From: Cyrtodaria siliqua
Taxonomy: Eukaryota; Mollusca; Bivalvia; Adapedonta; Hiatellidae
Length of the DNA: 64,000 bases
Direction: 5' to 3'
NCBI GenBank assembly: GCA_037043455.1
Contig: JAWPHD010011225.1
Location: forward strand, 21,825-85,824
Part shown: one piece after another, positions 46,001 to 49,794 of the stretch
How the letters are laid out: each line of letters opens with the position of its first letter
How positions within the stretch are numbered: position 1 is the first letter of the stretch
Notes under the pieces: generated by a model
Told to the model about the DNA's origin: nothing
The model's input: only the letters and a program-made list of their open reading frames with translations
The model's database searches: none
Made by a program: the position numbers and the translations under genes

Positions 46001-46285
46001 CTGGCACTGTATGCCAAAATGATATTCTGAAATTCAATTCACTTAGGCCTACTCGTTATAAATGTGTTGAAGCTGGAAATAAACATCATCGTTTACATTA
46101 GCAACCTTTAACATTGGCGTCAGTTTAATGAAATAAATCAAATTTCATTTCAATCTTTGCTGGAATTTATATACACAATATCCATCAAGCTAAAGATAAG
46201 TGAAAATAAGGTCACATGCACATAAACAGAGTAATAACAACAAAACATGCTCGATCATGTTTCAAAACAAACCTTCGGCCGCCAT
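2956..46285 (-). CDS. CEP97: Centrosomal protein CEP97, 5' part (five exons, 3' end beyond the left edge)
   Basis: CEP97 caps the distal end of centrioles with CP110 and restrains cilium formation; family members carry N-terminal leucine-rich repeats, then a CP110-binding region and an IQ motif. Exons at 46285-46273, 27514-27369, 18775-18673, 4990-4935 and 3057-2956 have AG acceptors and GT donors and join as 13+146+103+56+102 = 420 nt, one open frame of 140 codons. Successive LxxLxLxxN repeats read LSLKSNRLV, LTVLNLPQNSI, LAWLNLSGNSI and LKHLDLSDNNI; from memory the order and wording match vertebrate CEP97 column by column (NLPxNSI, WLNLxGN, HLDLSDNNIS). Introns are about 18.8, 8.6, 13.7 and 1.9 kb. 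The remaining LRRs, IQ motif and C-terminus are not in this window. Other LRR proteins are less likely because the match spans three exon joins without a gap. Confidence 0.85.
3029..3293. repeat. 132-bp tandem duplication over the CEP97 exon 5 acceptor
   Basis: 3029-3160 and 3161-3293 are near-identical (caagttgtta at 3031 and 3163). The unit holds the 5' part of exon 5 with its acceptor plus about 100 bp of intron. The outer copy keeps a cttttgtag acceptor at 3190, but its partial exon meets an in-frame stop after 15 codons. Confidence 0.85.
3471..3728. mobile_element. Tc1/mariner-like MITE (TACTCAGTTGCAAA ends)
   Basis: TATACTCAGTTGCAAAGGAA at the left and its inverted form TTCTTTTGCAACTGAGTATA at the right, bounded by TA on both sides; 258 bp, no coding capacity. 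It lies in CEP97 intron 4, 0.4 kb from exon 5. Confidence 0.75.
3973..4013. repeat. (TTTA)n microsatellite
   Basis: About ten TTTA units directly before the SINE at 4100. Confidence 0.95.
4100..4440 (-). repeat. SINE, family B (ATTCA-tail)
   Basis: Divergent copy of the family best seen at 8760-9078: ttgaactgaactgttgtttaatgg tail, 'agagaggggaaggata', 'atacgattctttagcgtg', 'ggaggatagac'. The head region near 4420 (gtgacctctggatg) is decayed. Confidence 0.65.
4935..4990 (-). CDS. CEP97: CEP97 exon 4 (LRR)
   Basis: A 56-nt exon between acceptor ttgacag and donor gtatga. With one base from exon 3 it reads Gly-Val-Lys-Glu-Leu, then LAWLNLSGNSIK, one LRR. It enters in phase 1 and leaves in phase 0. 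It is too short to be found without the phase and homology argument. Confidence 0.88.
5263..5680. mobile_element. TIR/foldback MITE (AGAGCTGTAGATAA ends)
   Basis: AGAGCTGTAGATAA at the left and TTATCTACAGCTCT at the right; inside each end is GAGTATTTTACTC / GAGTAAAATACTC, so the ends fold. 418 bp, non-coding. A second copy frames 13773-16045. Confidence 0.75.
5690..7680. other. CEP97 intron 3, no gene recognised
   Basis: AT-rich. 6061-6420 has a pattern ('gggtagggaaaa' ... 'gatggtcaggtaaccaaaaccacac') that recurs loosely at 19960-20190 ('tagggtaggtagg' ... 'ggtcagtcaggctacctgaaccac'), so a decayed repeat is likely there. A small tandem copy 'caatagtcagacatc' sits at 6587-6608. Confidence 0.45.
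7680..8490 (+). mobile_element. Tandem-unit element, about 4.5 units of ~160 bp
   Basis: 'ccataactctggcaagataggtgtgatctggctggttat' and 'aaagtttcatcaagattggattataaat' recur at roughly 160-bp spacing (7725, 7885, 8055, 8205, 8280). It ends in 'ggcgacggaatgacataatgacg' and a weak terminal part. A short plus-strand frame (7910-8173) crossing it is an artefact. Confidence 0.65.
8575..8750 (-). repeat. SINE, family B, partial copy
   Basis: Contains 'gactccgatacacgggaccac', 'tacatcccca' and 'gtctcttgccc' of the family B central domain, then a decayed head; it directly precedes a full copy. Confidence 0.55.
8760..9078 (-). repeat. SINE, family B, full copy
   Basis: Reverse strand: GGTAGCGCGGCGGATTTG (box A side), CCGGGTTCAATCCT (box B, GGTTCAATCC), then GTTGGTGTGTTCTTGGGCAA, the central domain TCGGATGGGGACGTAAACCG with CCCGTGTATCGG, then 'agcacgttaaagaacc', and a tail of (ATTCA)n. 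Reference copy for the family and for the SINE-derived satellite at 34.3-37.9 kb. Confidence 0.8.
10729..10745 (+). promoter_or_regulatory. CRE-like TGACGTCA upstream of the THAP exon
   Basis: TGACGTCATTGG (10730-10741) lies 83 bp before the THAP ATG. The same 12-mer occurs inverted at 12639-12650, 67 bp before the acidic ORF start. TGACGTCA is the CREB/ATF palindrome. The symmetric placement suggests the two convergent ORFs had matching promoters, or that these are parts of eroded inverted repeats. Confidence 0.4.
10820..11213 (+). pseudogene. THAP-domain exon with lost zinc ligand and a frameshift
   Basis: From ATG at 10820: MPCAVAGC (C3, C8), then IIFFRFP, W53, P55 and ARVCSKYF (C62). The THAP zinc site is C-x4-C...C-x2-H; here residue 65 is Tyr where His is required. 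Downstream in the +1 frame comes LKTTAIPTIF, the conserved 'LKxxAVPTIF' tail of THAP proteins, then a plausible GAG|GTAAGA donor at 11213. So one frameshift lies between about 11020 and 11080. THAP is a DNA-binding zinc domain of transposases and host factors. The fold would be impaired; this is a relic of a transposon or THAP gene. ATG and not the upstream GTG is the start because THAP proteins begin MPxxC. Confidence 0.75.
12358..12576 (-). pseudogene. Acidic ORF with PYDFEPEF motif (possibly N-terminus of a P2X7-like ZnB-domain protein)
   Basis: From ATG at 12576 the minus strand reads MSELSDYDAESDEMPMIRRL, then VQPYDFEPEFVSEDENTSD, a Ser/Asp/Glu-rich tail. The 'PYxFEPE' motif followed by an acidic stretch recalls invertebrate proteins annotated as P2X purinoceptor 7-like (cytosolic zinc domain, no channel). 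The expected WCxCxxC cysteine cluster is not seen; the frame degenerates, and an overlapping frame (12512-12255) stays open. It faces the THAP exon convergently inside the same element. Identity is tentative. Confidence 0.4.
12637..12652 (-). promoter_or_regulatory. Inverted CRE-like TGACGTCATTGG upstream of the acidic ORF
   Basis: Partner of the site at 10730; on the minus strand it reads agTGACGTCATTGGGAAC, differing from the other copy only after the 12-mer. The distance to the ATG (12576) is about 67 bp. Confidence 0.4.
13773..16045. mobile_element. Second copy of the AGAGCTGTAGATAA MITE, split by a 1.9-kb tandem-array element
   Basis: 13773-14100 matches 5263-5600 and 15981-16045 matches 5615-5680. 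The copy at 5263 shows the empty site: 'tactcacatttttaaaaactgagg' is here 'tactcacaattttaaa' [14101-15980] 'aactgagg'. Confidence 0.8.
14101..15980 (+). mobile_element. Tandem-array element with five 320-bp units, GACG microsatellite and terminal hairpin
   Basis: agtcgctacaagtttttact recurs at 14263, 14583, 14903, 15223, 15543 and 15863, always 320 bp apart; the last three units are almost identical. The array ends in acggacagacggacagacgg and then AGCTCTgCTGATC-tct-GATCAGtAGAGCT, a stem of 12 of 13 pairs, followed by AAA. Array plus (ACGG)n plus 3' hairpin is the build of bivalve 'pearl' elements and of non-autonomous Helentrons. The left end (gaagctctactgat) is an inverted match to the hairpin arm. 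Confidence 0.75.
16046..16940. other. CEP97 intron 3, no feature recognised
   Basis: Unique-looking AT-rich sequence between the split MITE and a SINE; no coding signal on either strand. Confidence 0.5.
16940..17165 (-). repeat. SINE, family B, divergent copy
   Basis: 'cttactcttattatgcaacagattcctatggttcctta' parallels family B ('ctactcttattatcgaatagattcctatggttcttta'); the central domain is altered and the tail is missing. Confidence 0.55.
17456..17725 (-). repeat. tRNA-derived SINE, family A
   Basis: Reverse strand: head GTGGTCTAGAGGGTAAAGAC (box A region) and GTGTGAGTTTGAATCTC (box B region), then body, then a tail ending with GTTAAACCCAAAACAAACC. Box sequences are those of Pol III tRNA promoters, slightly mutated. 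Confidence 0.7.
18175..18490 (-). repeat. SINE, family B, full copy
   Basis: Very close to the 8760 copy from the ATTCA tail (ttgaattgaattgaatg) to the head (ggattgaacctggggcctcc). It lies 180 bp from CEP97 exon 3, in the same orientation as the gene. Confidence 0.8.
18673..18775 (-). CDS. CEP97: CEP97 exon 3 (LRR)
   Basis: Acceptor tttacag precedes TTA TCC CTG; the exon runs 34 codons plus one base to donor gtaact. It encodes two LRR strands, LSLKSNRLVHMSGVGKL and LTVLNLPQNSIIAIE. Entry phase 0 and exit phase 1 fit the neighbouring exons. The NLPQNSI wording is a specific CEP97 signature rather than a generic LRR. Confidence 0.9.
18790..20800. other. CEP97 intron 2, mostly unique sequence
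   Basis: Contains a decayed repeat at 19960-20190 (see 5690-7680) and short frames without codon bias; nothing else recognised. Confidence 0.5.
20808..21066 (+). mobile_element. Short element with the same terminal hairpin type
   Basis: Starts near 'agagctgtcggagaacagtg' and ends 'cgccgtggtgattacataag', 'agctctcttattcttcgaatagtcgagct' + aaaa, which resembles the terminus of the 14101-15980 element ('cataagctctgctgatctctgatcagtagagctaaaa'). Confidence 0.55.
21230..21775 (+). mobile_element. Tandem-unit element, about three units (~160 bp)
   Basis: 'attacaaagggcaataactctaatttgaatga' recurs at 21270, 21418 and 21573, with 'gcagtcccatcagtagtttt' in each unit; then 'gggacggacagaaag' and the terminal 'tatgctcacccaaatttcgggagagcataaaa' hairpin. 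The same family is at 40705-41050. The frame at 21442-21771 is a by-product. Confidence 0.75.
22135..22390 (+). mobile_element. Tandem-unit element, single unit
   Basis: 'gacctttgacctccaagtgtgaccctgacctttgatgtaagg', 'gtttcatgaaatacc', 'ggctgacggacaaatg' and the terminal 'gcgattactatatgccccctgcc'. Family as at 870-1110. Confidence 0.6.
22386..22640 (-). repeat. tRNA-derived SINE, family A
   Basis: Reverse strand: CATGGCCGAGGGGTTAGCAG (box A, Leu/Ser-like) and GTGGGTAAGAATCCTA (decayed box B), body as in the 17456 copy ('gtggtggaagcagaccatcc'). Confidence 0.7.
22640..23815. other. CEP97 intron 2, nothing recognised
   Basis: AT-rich sequence between a SINE and the 52-bp satellite; no coding signal. 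Confidence 0.5.
24213..25331. mobile_element. 1,119-bp TIR element inserted in the 52-bp satellite
   Basis: CAGGGCCTTCCCCAG (24213) and the exact inverted end CTGGGGAAGGCCCTG (to 25331), flanked by the direct repeat GTTAA (24208-24212, 25332-25336). The satellite resumes in register after one GTTAA is removed. Near the left end 'gccgcgatcccttaa' occurs about four times. A 31-codon ORF (24876-24971) with a CKTC motif is inside. It is probably non-autonomous and hAT-like, judged from CAGGG ends and 5-bp duplication. Confidence 0.8.
24876..24971 (+). CDS. Small ORF with CxxC inside the TIR element
   Basis: 31 codons from ATG to TGA, beginning MTYTLRYCKTCQRKK; C8, C11 and a third Cys (C27) could be part of a zinc ribbon. 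It may be the first exon fragment of a former transposon protein. No homologue recognised; it could equally be chance. Confidence 0.2.
   Translation: MTYTLRYCKTCQRKKVDVNPDSPYLGCLKNT
26836..27165 (-). repeat. SINE, family B, full but divergent copy
   Basis: 'gttgtttaatggctcccctacacattataggttatttagagccac' through 'gaacctgggtcctccgg' matches the family; it sits 200 bp from CEP97 exon 2. Confidence 0.7.
27369..27514 (-). CDS. CEP97: CEP97 exon 2 (first LRR cap region)
   Basis: Acceptor ttttttcag lies just before 27514 and donor gttggt follows 27369. The exon gives two bases of a split Glu codon plus 48 codons from Met (27512) to Gln, leaving phase 0. It contains a DLSDRSL-like strand, then ITRVENLETCPHLRQ, the start of the LRR array. 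Human CEP97 has a similarly placed 'ENLExCxRLxQL' stretch. Within exon 2 alone the Met at 27512 would be the natural start, so a non-coding 5' exon is the alternative reading. Confidence 0.85.
27520..29420. other. CEP97 intron 1, proximal part
   Basis: Apart from a T18 run (27735) and the 12-bp repeat at 28798 nothing is recognised; minus-strand frames near 27484-27973 read through simple sequence. Confidence 0.5.
28798..28840. repeat. 12-bp tandem repeat (atataccaatat)
   Basis: 'atataccaat' repeats four times; simple sequence in CEP97 intron 1. Confidence 0.9.
29424..29745 (-). repeat. tRNA-derived SINE, family C
   Basis: Reverse strand begins GATGGCATAGTGGTAGAGTG (box A) and continues to GGGCTTGATCCC (box B), then 'aaccaaaacc' and a 250-bp body; its 3' end (aatgtttaacccc) resembles that of family A. 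No matching second copy in the window. Confidence 0.6.
30981..31081. mobile_element. 101-bp foldback element
   Basis: Arms AGGTTATTAGATTTATATTG and GGATATATGCAC pair with gtgcatatatcc / caatacatatctaataacct at the right, about 32 bp with few mismatches; the loop holds 'gtcgcgcaatattaatacgc'. Confidence 0.75.
31440..31581. mobile_element. 142-bp foldback element with ~45-bp arms
   Basis: AGTTATTGGGTTTGTTACTG, then ACCCCCTACAGAAATATGTG is mirrored at 31539-31581; inner arms taggggg / ccccctat also pair around gcgaagcga. It is almost a perfect hairpin, so it is young or under repair by conversion. Confidence 0.85.
31817..31930. repeat. Decayed foldback with AGTGACCCTCTAT arms
   Basis: gtgaccctctatgaaat and ataatagagggtcac form an imperfect hairpin; the motif 'actgaccc' also links it to the 31440 element. 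Outside it, ttattgcatcgagcacc (31584) and ggtgcaataaat (31926) are inverted partners. Confidence 0.5.
32466..32590. repeat. Short tandem repeat (~58 bp, 2+ units)
   Basis: 'aacttctctcccaactactgacttctccctgtcagacaagtgacagg' and 'aacttctctctcaactactgacttctccctgtcatgcaagtgacagg', preceded by a partial unit. Confidence 0.75.
33363..33825. mobile_element. 463-bp MITE with 34-bp TIRs (AGGCCATAT ends)
   Basis: AGGCCATATAAAATTAATTC, then CCAGTTTATCATCC at the left, mirrored as ggatgataaactggg and aattaatttgatatggcct at the right with one mismatch. The interior has an A15 run and CpG-rich 'cccgaaccggaaataccgg'; no coding sequence. Confidence 0.8.
34290..34480 (+). repeat. Family B SINE head that opens the satellite
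   Basis: Plus strand: ggtggcactgagtcccag, GAGATCAATCCCAG (box B-like), GTTGGTGTGTCCTGAGGCAA, then ggatgcgcagacgtaaactg. This aligns with the reverse of the family B copy at 8760-9078 up to the central domain, where the tandem array begins. Confidence 0.7.
34475..35765 (+). repeat. Satellite array A: 77-bp units (about 18) derived from the SINE central domain
   Basis: The unit catcagatgcagacgtcaac, tgggcgttcccacaacagga, cagtccatgtatcagacaat recurs every 77 bp (starts at 34675, 34752, 34829, 34906, 34983 ...). Towards the right, 62-bp and 77-bp units alternate (35383, 35445, 35521, 35583, 35660, 35722), a dimeric higher-order repeat of about 139 bp. 77 is not a multiple of 3, so the long frames with MQTSTGRSHN are artefacts. 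The unit corresponds to the SINE segment TCGGATGGGGACGTAAACCG to CGTGTATCGG. Confidence 0.9.
35765..35920 (+). repeat. Family B SINE 3' part closing array A
   Basis: tcctccaagcatgttaaaac, then 'cccttctctctgggaaggct', 'aaataacctattatg' and 'gatgagctgtttaaaaac' align with the part of family B after the central domain. The tail is followed by unique sequence that recurs after array B. Confidence 0.7.
36060..37665 (+). repeat. Satellite array B: 62-bp units (about 25)
   Basis: The unit catcagatgcagacgtcaac, tgggctgtcccatgtatcag, acaacatctatctagcctca recurs every 61-62 bp. It equals the array A unit without the 15-bp insertion (ttcccacaacaggac). Six-unit blocks repeat: 36384-36617 and 36754-36987 are near-identical with offset 370. 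The array starts with the same atypical first unit as array A (gcgcag...aaactgtgcagtctc). Confidence 0.9.
37665..37930 (+). repeat. Family B SINE 3' part closing array B, plus duplicated flank
   Basis: Repeats 35765-36010: 'tcctccaagcatgttaaaacacc', 'cccttctctctgggaaggct', 'ctaggctactataggtc', 'acaatgtgttctacgg' and 'ttctttRcagacatgtccca'. The two array modules therefore form a ~1.7-1.9 kb tandem duplication. Confidence 0.8.
38600..39210 (+). mobile_element. Tandem-unit element, three units (158-161 bp)
   Basis: 'tttgacgaaaaagggccataact' starts at 38674, 38832 and 38993. After the array come ggacggaaggacggacgg and a terminal hairpin TATGCCCCC...GGTGGTGGGGGCAT followed by caaaa. Frames on the minus strand (38562-39058) follow the repeat and are not genes. 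Confidence 0.8.
39418..39463. repeat. C-run (plus) / G-run (minus)
   Basis: Runs of 14 and more C split by single A; on the minus strand G-tracts able to form quadruplexes. Glycine/proline-rich frames across it are artefacts. Confidence 0.95.
40705..41055 (+). mobile_element. Tandem-unit element, two units (same family as 21230-21775)
   Basis: 'ttcttgcactctgcacttcc' at 40710 and 40868; then 'acggacggacggac' and ATATGCTCACCCTGTGGGGAGCATAAAA, a strong 3' hairpin whose last part (ggggagcataaaa) is duplicated. Confidence 0.75.
41373..41783. mobile_element. 411-bp hAT-like MITE (CAGGGCTCGA ends)
   Basis: CAGGGCTCGAcgttaa and inverted ttaaaATCGAGCCCTG, with subterminal 'cggacag'/'ggacagtcc' and 'acttgcccc' also inverted. 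No clear target duplication. A half-site (ggctcgagccctg) is at 32684. Confidence 0.65.
41985..42620 (+). mobile_element. Tandem-unit element, about 3.5 diverged units
   Basis: 'aacctttctgcccaaRatcc' at 42124, 42271 and 42489, with 'gttatggcctggacacc' and 'gaccttgaccatagg' in each; ends 'acgtactacggaagg' and 'gatatacatgtatgccccac'. A related decayed stretch (41130-41340, 'cctttgacctagtgactcc') precedes it. Confidence 0.65.
42625..46270. other. CEP97 intron 1, distal part
   Basis: Mostly unique AT-rich sequence with a (CA)n tract at 45500 and a small repeat 'gggctagtRaa' (45604, 45650). One minus-strand frame, 43535-43278, ends at a CAG|gtagca donor but has no recognisable product. Confidence 0.45.
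44222..44275 (-). other. Open segment with a strong splice donor in CEP97 intron 1
   Basis: Minus strand: aatcag|AG then GAG TAT GAA TTT ATT AAC ATC CGA AAA, ending TTAGCTG|gtgagt, a consensus donor. Could be an alternative or 5'-UTR exon of CEP97. No protein similarity recognised. Confidence 0.2.
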
Positions 46286-46300
46286 CTTCCCGCTTGATGC
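46270..46300 (-). promoter_or_regulatory. YY1-like AAGATGGCGGC element over the CEP97 start
   Basis: The minus strand reads gaAGATGGCGGCCG across the initiator ATG. AANATGGCGGC is the known YY1 site of many housekeeping promoters, where it often overlaps the first codons just downstream of the start site. The small CpG cluster (cggccgcc) is the only one for several kb on either side. Inference: a TATA-less promoter for CEP97 sits here. Confidence 0.45.
46273..46285 (-). CDS. CEP97: CEP97 coding exon 1 (13 nt: ATG plus three codons and one base)
   Basis: The minus strand reads a good initiation context, ATG GCG GCC GAA G, then a GT donor (gtttgt). It ends in phase 1. The exon at 27514 begins with AA ATG after a clean cag acceptor, so the join gives Met-Ala-Ala-Glu-Glu-Met in frame. 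The start is inferred: translation could instead begin at the ATG in exon 2 (27512). The CpG-rich patch around this ATG stands out from AT-rich surroundings, which supports a promoter-proximal first exon. Only transcripts can prove the join across 18.8 kb. Confidence 0.55.
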
Positions 46301-46559
46301 CAAAATCGATTTGTAACAAGCAGTTTGATTGGTCAATATTAAATGCAATTCAATCCTCACTAAATATAAAAAAAAGTTATAGCTGGCTTATATGCTCATG
46401 AAGATGTTTGAGAGAGAAAAAAACATGGAGATAAATCATAACAGTAAGAAACATCAAATCATTTTACGTTTTTCAATCAGCACACTAAACATAGCCCGAA
46501 TAACCAATAACGGAATCTGCCTAAACCATCCTACCAAAATATCAGGTATGACTGATTAC

Positions 46560-46860
46560 CGAAAAGGGCCCTTTTCGCGAAAAGTGCATTCAAGCTACGA
46601 AAAGGGCCCGTTTTATGGAAAGTGCATCAATATTGTTTGGTTTTGGTGATTTAAATGTAAAGTATGTGTAAGAATGTACTAAAAAAAGATGAAAGAAAGT
46701 CTTAATTCCTCAAAATCCATCATAAAGTATGACAAACTGTAGTTTATAAATAGCGAAAATAACTTACCAGCTACGAAAACGGCCTCGTGTTATGGAATAT
46801 GCTTCAGTAATGTTTGTTTTTGTCGTTTTAAAATTTAAAGTGAGTGTTACGTAATTATCA
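46560..46860. repeat. Duplicated segment with perfect palindrome upstream of the CEP97 start
   Basis: Two related segments begin near 46591 and 46769 (agctacgaaaaSggcc, then gttatggaa and a TTTGTTTTTG tract), about 178 bp apart. In front of the first lies a perfect 18-bp palindrome CGAAAAGGGCCCTTTTCG (46560-46577). On the minus strand this is 0.3-0.6 kb upstream of the CEP97 ATG. It may be a decayed repeat or a promoter-proximal duplication; no function is claimed. Confidence 0.5.
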
Positions 46861-46869
46861 CATATGTAT

Positions 46870-48190
46870 GATAATAATATTCATTTTTCAATATATTTTA
46901 ATCAAAAGACAGAAAACCGGCTTAATTAAAATAAAAAGAAATACGAACTTCGACGTAAGTAGAAATCTCCGAGTTTTTATTACTTTTTCGTTATTCTTTC
47001 ATTGTCATATCATAATTTTCAATTGCAGAGATGTTGAGATTTTATCTTATTTTCAGTAGGTGATAAAATTTGTCTTACTCGGTTTTTATCCTTAGGTTCT
47101 ATAGTAAAATAAAAATCTTTGGCAGAGTAAAAATATGATAATATTCAAGATTTTGATTTGAAAGCTACATATATTGAATCAGTTAGGACGAATGTGCATG
47201 ACATATGCAGGGTTTTAAAAGAATCACAGTGTAGATACCTTAATTTTAACAGTAAACTTGGTTAAACAACAAGGATAAAGACCGAGTTTATCACCAACCA
47301 GAATGTATTGGTATGTTTTATTTGTGGTCACTGATTGGTCAGATTTTTTTGATGATGCTCTATCAAAACTATCATTTCATATTATTCAAAGTGTTATAAT
47401 GTTGGAATCTTTAAGTGTTGTTGTTTTTTCAAGCAATTAAATGAGTGTCTCGAGTTGTTAATCAGTTTTCATTAAAACATGAAATCTGTTTGCAAATGTT
47501 AAATAATAATAAAAAAAAAGTCTTCAATTTCTCTTCGTTATTTTACCGTAGGTTTAAATATTTTATTGGTGCAATCAGGGAGTACGTTATAACGTACTCC
47601 CTGATCTTAGAAACTCCCTGGTGCAATATAATCAACATATAAAATCGAGAATGTCATGTGTCTCTTTAAATGAACAAAAATGTTTCAAAATAAGATTTTA
47701 ATTAAGTTTGTGTTTAAAATGTTATTTGTGTTTAAATGTTGCTTTGTGAATAGTATATGAATCGCCGAATTTATTCACTAATTATTTTGCTTCGCACATT
47801 GGCGAAACAGTCGCATCTACGGGTATTCCTTTGCTTTGCACAGACGCGAGGTGTTAATAGGATTAACGACACGTGTCGATTGGGATTTTACTCAGAAGAA
47901 ACTAAGATGAAGATGAGAAATTGTTAAAAATAATATAAAAATAATTGATGTATATTAGTTTAGGTAGACACTATTTAGTAAATTTAATGTTTTCTGTTAT
48001 GTGGAGATTTATTTATTGTATGATTATAAACAACATCCAAATTTAAAATTAATTCATATTATCTCGATTAAATCTGATTTATCCATCTGTGAACGCTCTT
48101 CGACTTAAATAGAACATATTATTTTTGAAAAAAGTATCAGAAACACGTCTCTTGACAATAATACATTTAAACATCAACTTTAAAATATAC
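46870..48190. other. Intergenic sequence upstream of CEP97
   Basis: AT-rich; only the 45-bp hairpin insert (47576-47620) stands out. Confidence 0.5.
47576..47620. mobile_element. 45-bp hairpin insert with hAT-like ends
   Basis: CAGGGAGT...ACTCCCTG, flanked by the 7-bp direct repeat GTGCAAT (47569-47575, 47621-47627). Its first half forms part of a perfect 32-bp palindrome (47574-47605). Too short to be a usual MITE; perhaps the remnant of an internal deletion or imprecise excision. Confidence 0.55.
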
Positions 48191-48565
48191 TGTCTGCTAT
48201 TTACCTGTATATTTAGTATGCTCATTCCGATGTTGTCATGATGAGTATATATTGAAAGTTAGATGAAGAAATATCAAGAAATAAGAAAGTTATAGCCAAT
48301 GTTAAGTTTCCGTGAAGAAAACTAATGAGTATTTAACCCATATAATGACCTTCAGTGGGACCTTGACCTTTATATTTTAGTATGGTCATGTCGATGTTGT
48401 CATGATGAGTATATGTTGAAAGTTTGATGAAGAAATATCAAGAAATGAAAAAGTTATAGCCAACGTTAAGTTTTCGTGACGGACTGACTGACGGACGGAC
48501 GGACGGACGGACGACAAAGTGATCCCTATGTATCGCACTTTTCTTCGAAAAGGTGATACAAAAAC
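48190..48565 (+). mobile_element. Tandem-unit element, two units, GACG microsatellite and hairpin
   Basis: 'tgttgtcatgatgagtatat' at 48231 and 48395, 164 bp apart; then gactgacggacggacggacgg and the terminal gtatcgCACTTTTCttcGAAAAGGTGatac, a clear hairpin. Confidence 0.75.
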
Positions 48566-48669
48566 ACGGTGTCGTTGACCTATACAGTCAACAGTCACGT
48601 ATGTATTGCACATACAAATTGTTAAAAAGAAACTGTTGCATATATTGTCCGATTGTATTTTTAGTAAGA

Positions 48670-48714
48670 ATGAGGCGGCGCGCCATCGCAAATACACGCA
48701 CGTTCTTCAAACAG
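48670..48714 (+). CDS. Possible first exon, 15 codons with a splice donor
   Basis: In a CpG-rich island (ggcggcgcgcc) the plus strand reads ATG then RRRAIANTRTFFKQ and a good donor CAG|GTCAGT. No homologue recognised and no matching next exon found; phase 0 does not fit the candidate segment at 54869. The minus strand also has an ATG here (MARRLILT) without a donor. Kept because the base composition differs sharply from its surroundings. Confidence 0.25.
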
Positions 48715-48945
48715 GTCAGTCATGTATCCAAAACCATCGCCGGCATCGGTGACCCTGGATCAGAAACTGTTATACTGTGTGGCTTTATCATAACATTTTT
48801 GAGGCTAAAATGGGGTGGTGGTGGTGGGGGGAGTGGGGAGGGGGAATAGACGCAAATGACCTCCTCCCACCCCAACTGCCACCTGGGGACACCTCTGGTT
48901 AAAATACAAGAATGCAAAGTTATAATATATATATATAGCTTTTCA

Positions 48946-49060
48946 GGTTGGCGAGGTGGTCGAGAAGTCTAAGGCGCCGGCTATTGTGCGAGGCGCTGTG
49001 TCGAAGTTGGTGTCCTAGGTGCGGGTTCGAATCCGCTAGTAAGTGGTTTGTAAAAAAAAA
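48946..49060 (+). repeat. tRNA-Leu/Ser-like SINE head with A tail
   Basis: TGGCGAGGTGG (box A, 48949-48959) and a perfect GGTTCGAATCC (box B, 49024-49034) with a long variable-arm-like stretch between, followed by aaaaaaaaa at 49052. The acceptor ends do not pair and the anticodon arm is poor, so this is a tRNA-derived SINE or pseudogene and not a working tRNA. Intact boxes mean Pol III transcription is possible. Confidence 0.65.
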
Positions 49061-49794
49061 TCTCCACATATATATACATGTAGGCTTTTTGTAAATACGT
49101 TTTGGCAGGCCTGGACATGGTTTATGGGCATCGGGTCCCACAGGGTTTGTGGGATCCCATATTTCTAGTTAACCTACATCCTTCAAACTTCAGATATACA
49201 GATTTTAATACTGATGCCATATATTAGACGTATTTTACGATTTGGAAAACAAACTATAGATAACACAGTAGGACCTTATGTTATGGGATAAAGTTCTTAT
49301 ATATCTCACAATAATATATATATAGGTGTAGCACACCCATTGAAAAACAGGAAGTGCTTGCCTGGGTCGCATAATGGCTACTGATAAATAATTCTCATTT
49401 CTTTTACTAAAAAAAGGCATTTTCACTAATTTAGAGTGCCAGTGTTGGTTTATATCACATTGGTAATGTATTTGAGACATTTTATAATGATTTTCATGTT
49501 AAAAACTGTTCTTAAAAAAAAAAAATCTTACATGAACATAAGTGTATGAATACAGTAAATCGGCATATTATTGTTGACATTTTTCGGCAGTCTACAAATT
49601 CAATAGTAAAAATGTTTCTTAGAAGATACATGACCCCCACTTTTCTGGTGATTTTCTTGAAATTTAGATGTTATATTGGATGAACAGGTAAGTTATTCTT
49701 GTTTAAATTGGGCCCAGGTATGAATGACAACACTGCATTTGAATTTCAAAACGTACACAAGTCAATGCAAAAATCAATGGGCGTGTTACACCTA

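Noticed and set aside
48946..49045. Functional tRNA-Leu/Ser gene
   Set aside because: Boxes A and B are good but the acceptor ends do not pair, the anticodon arm is poor and an A tail follows; SINE-like.
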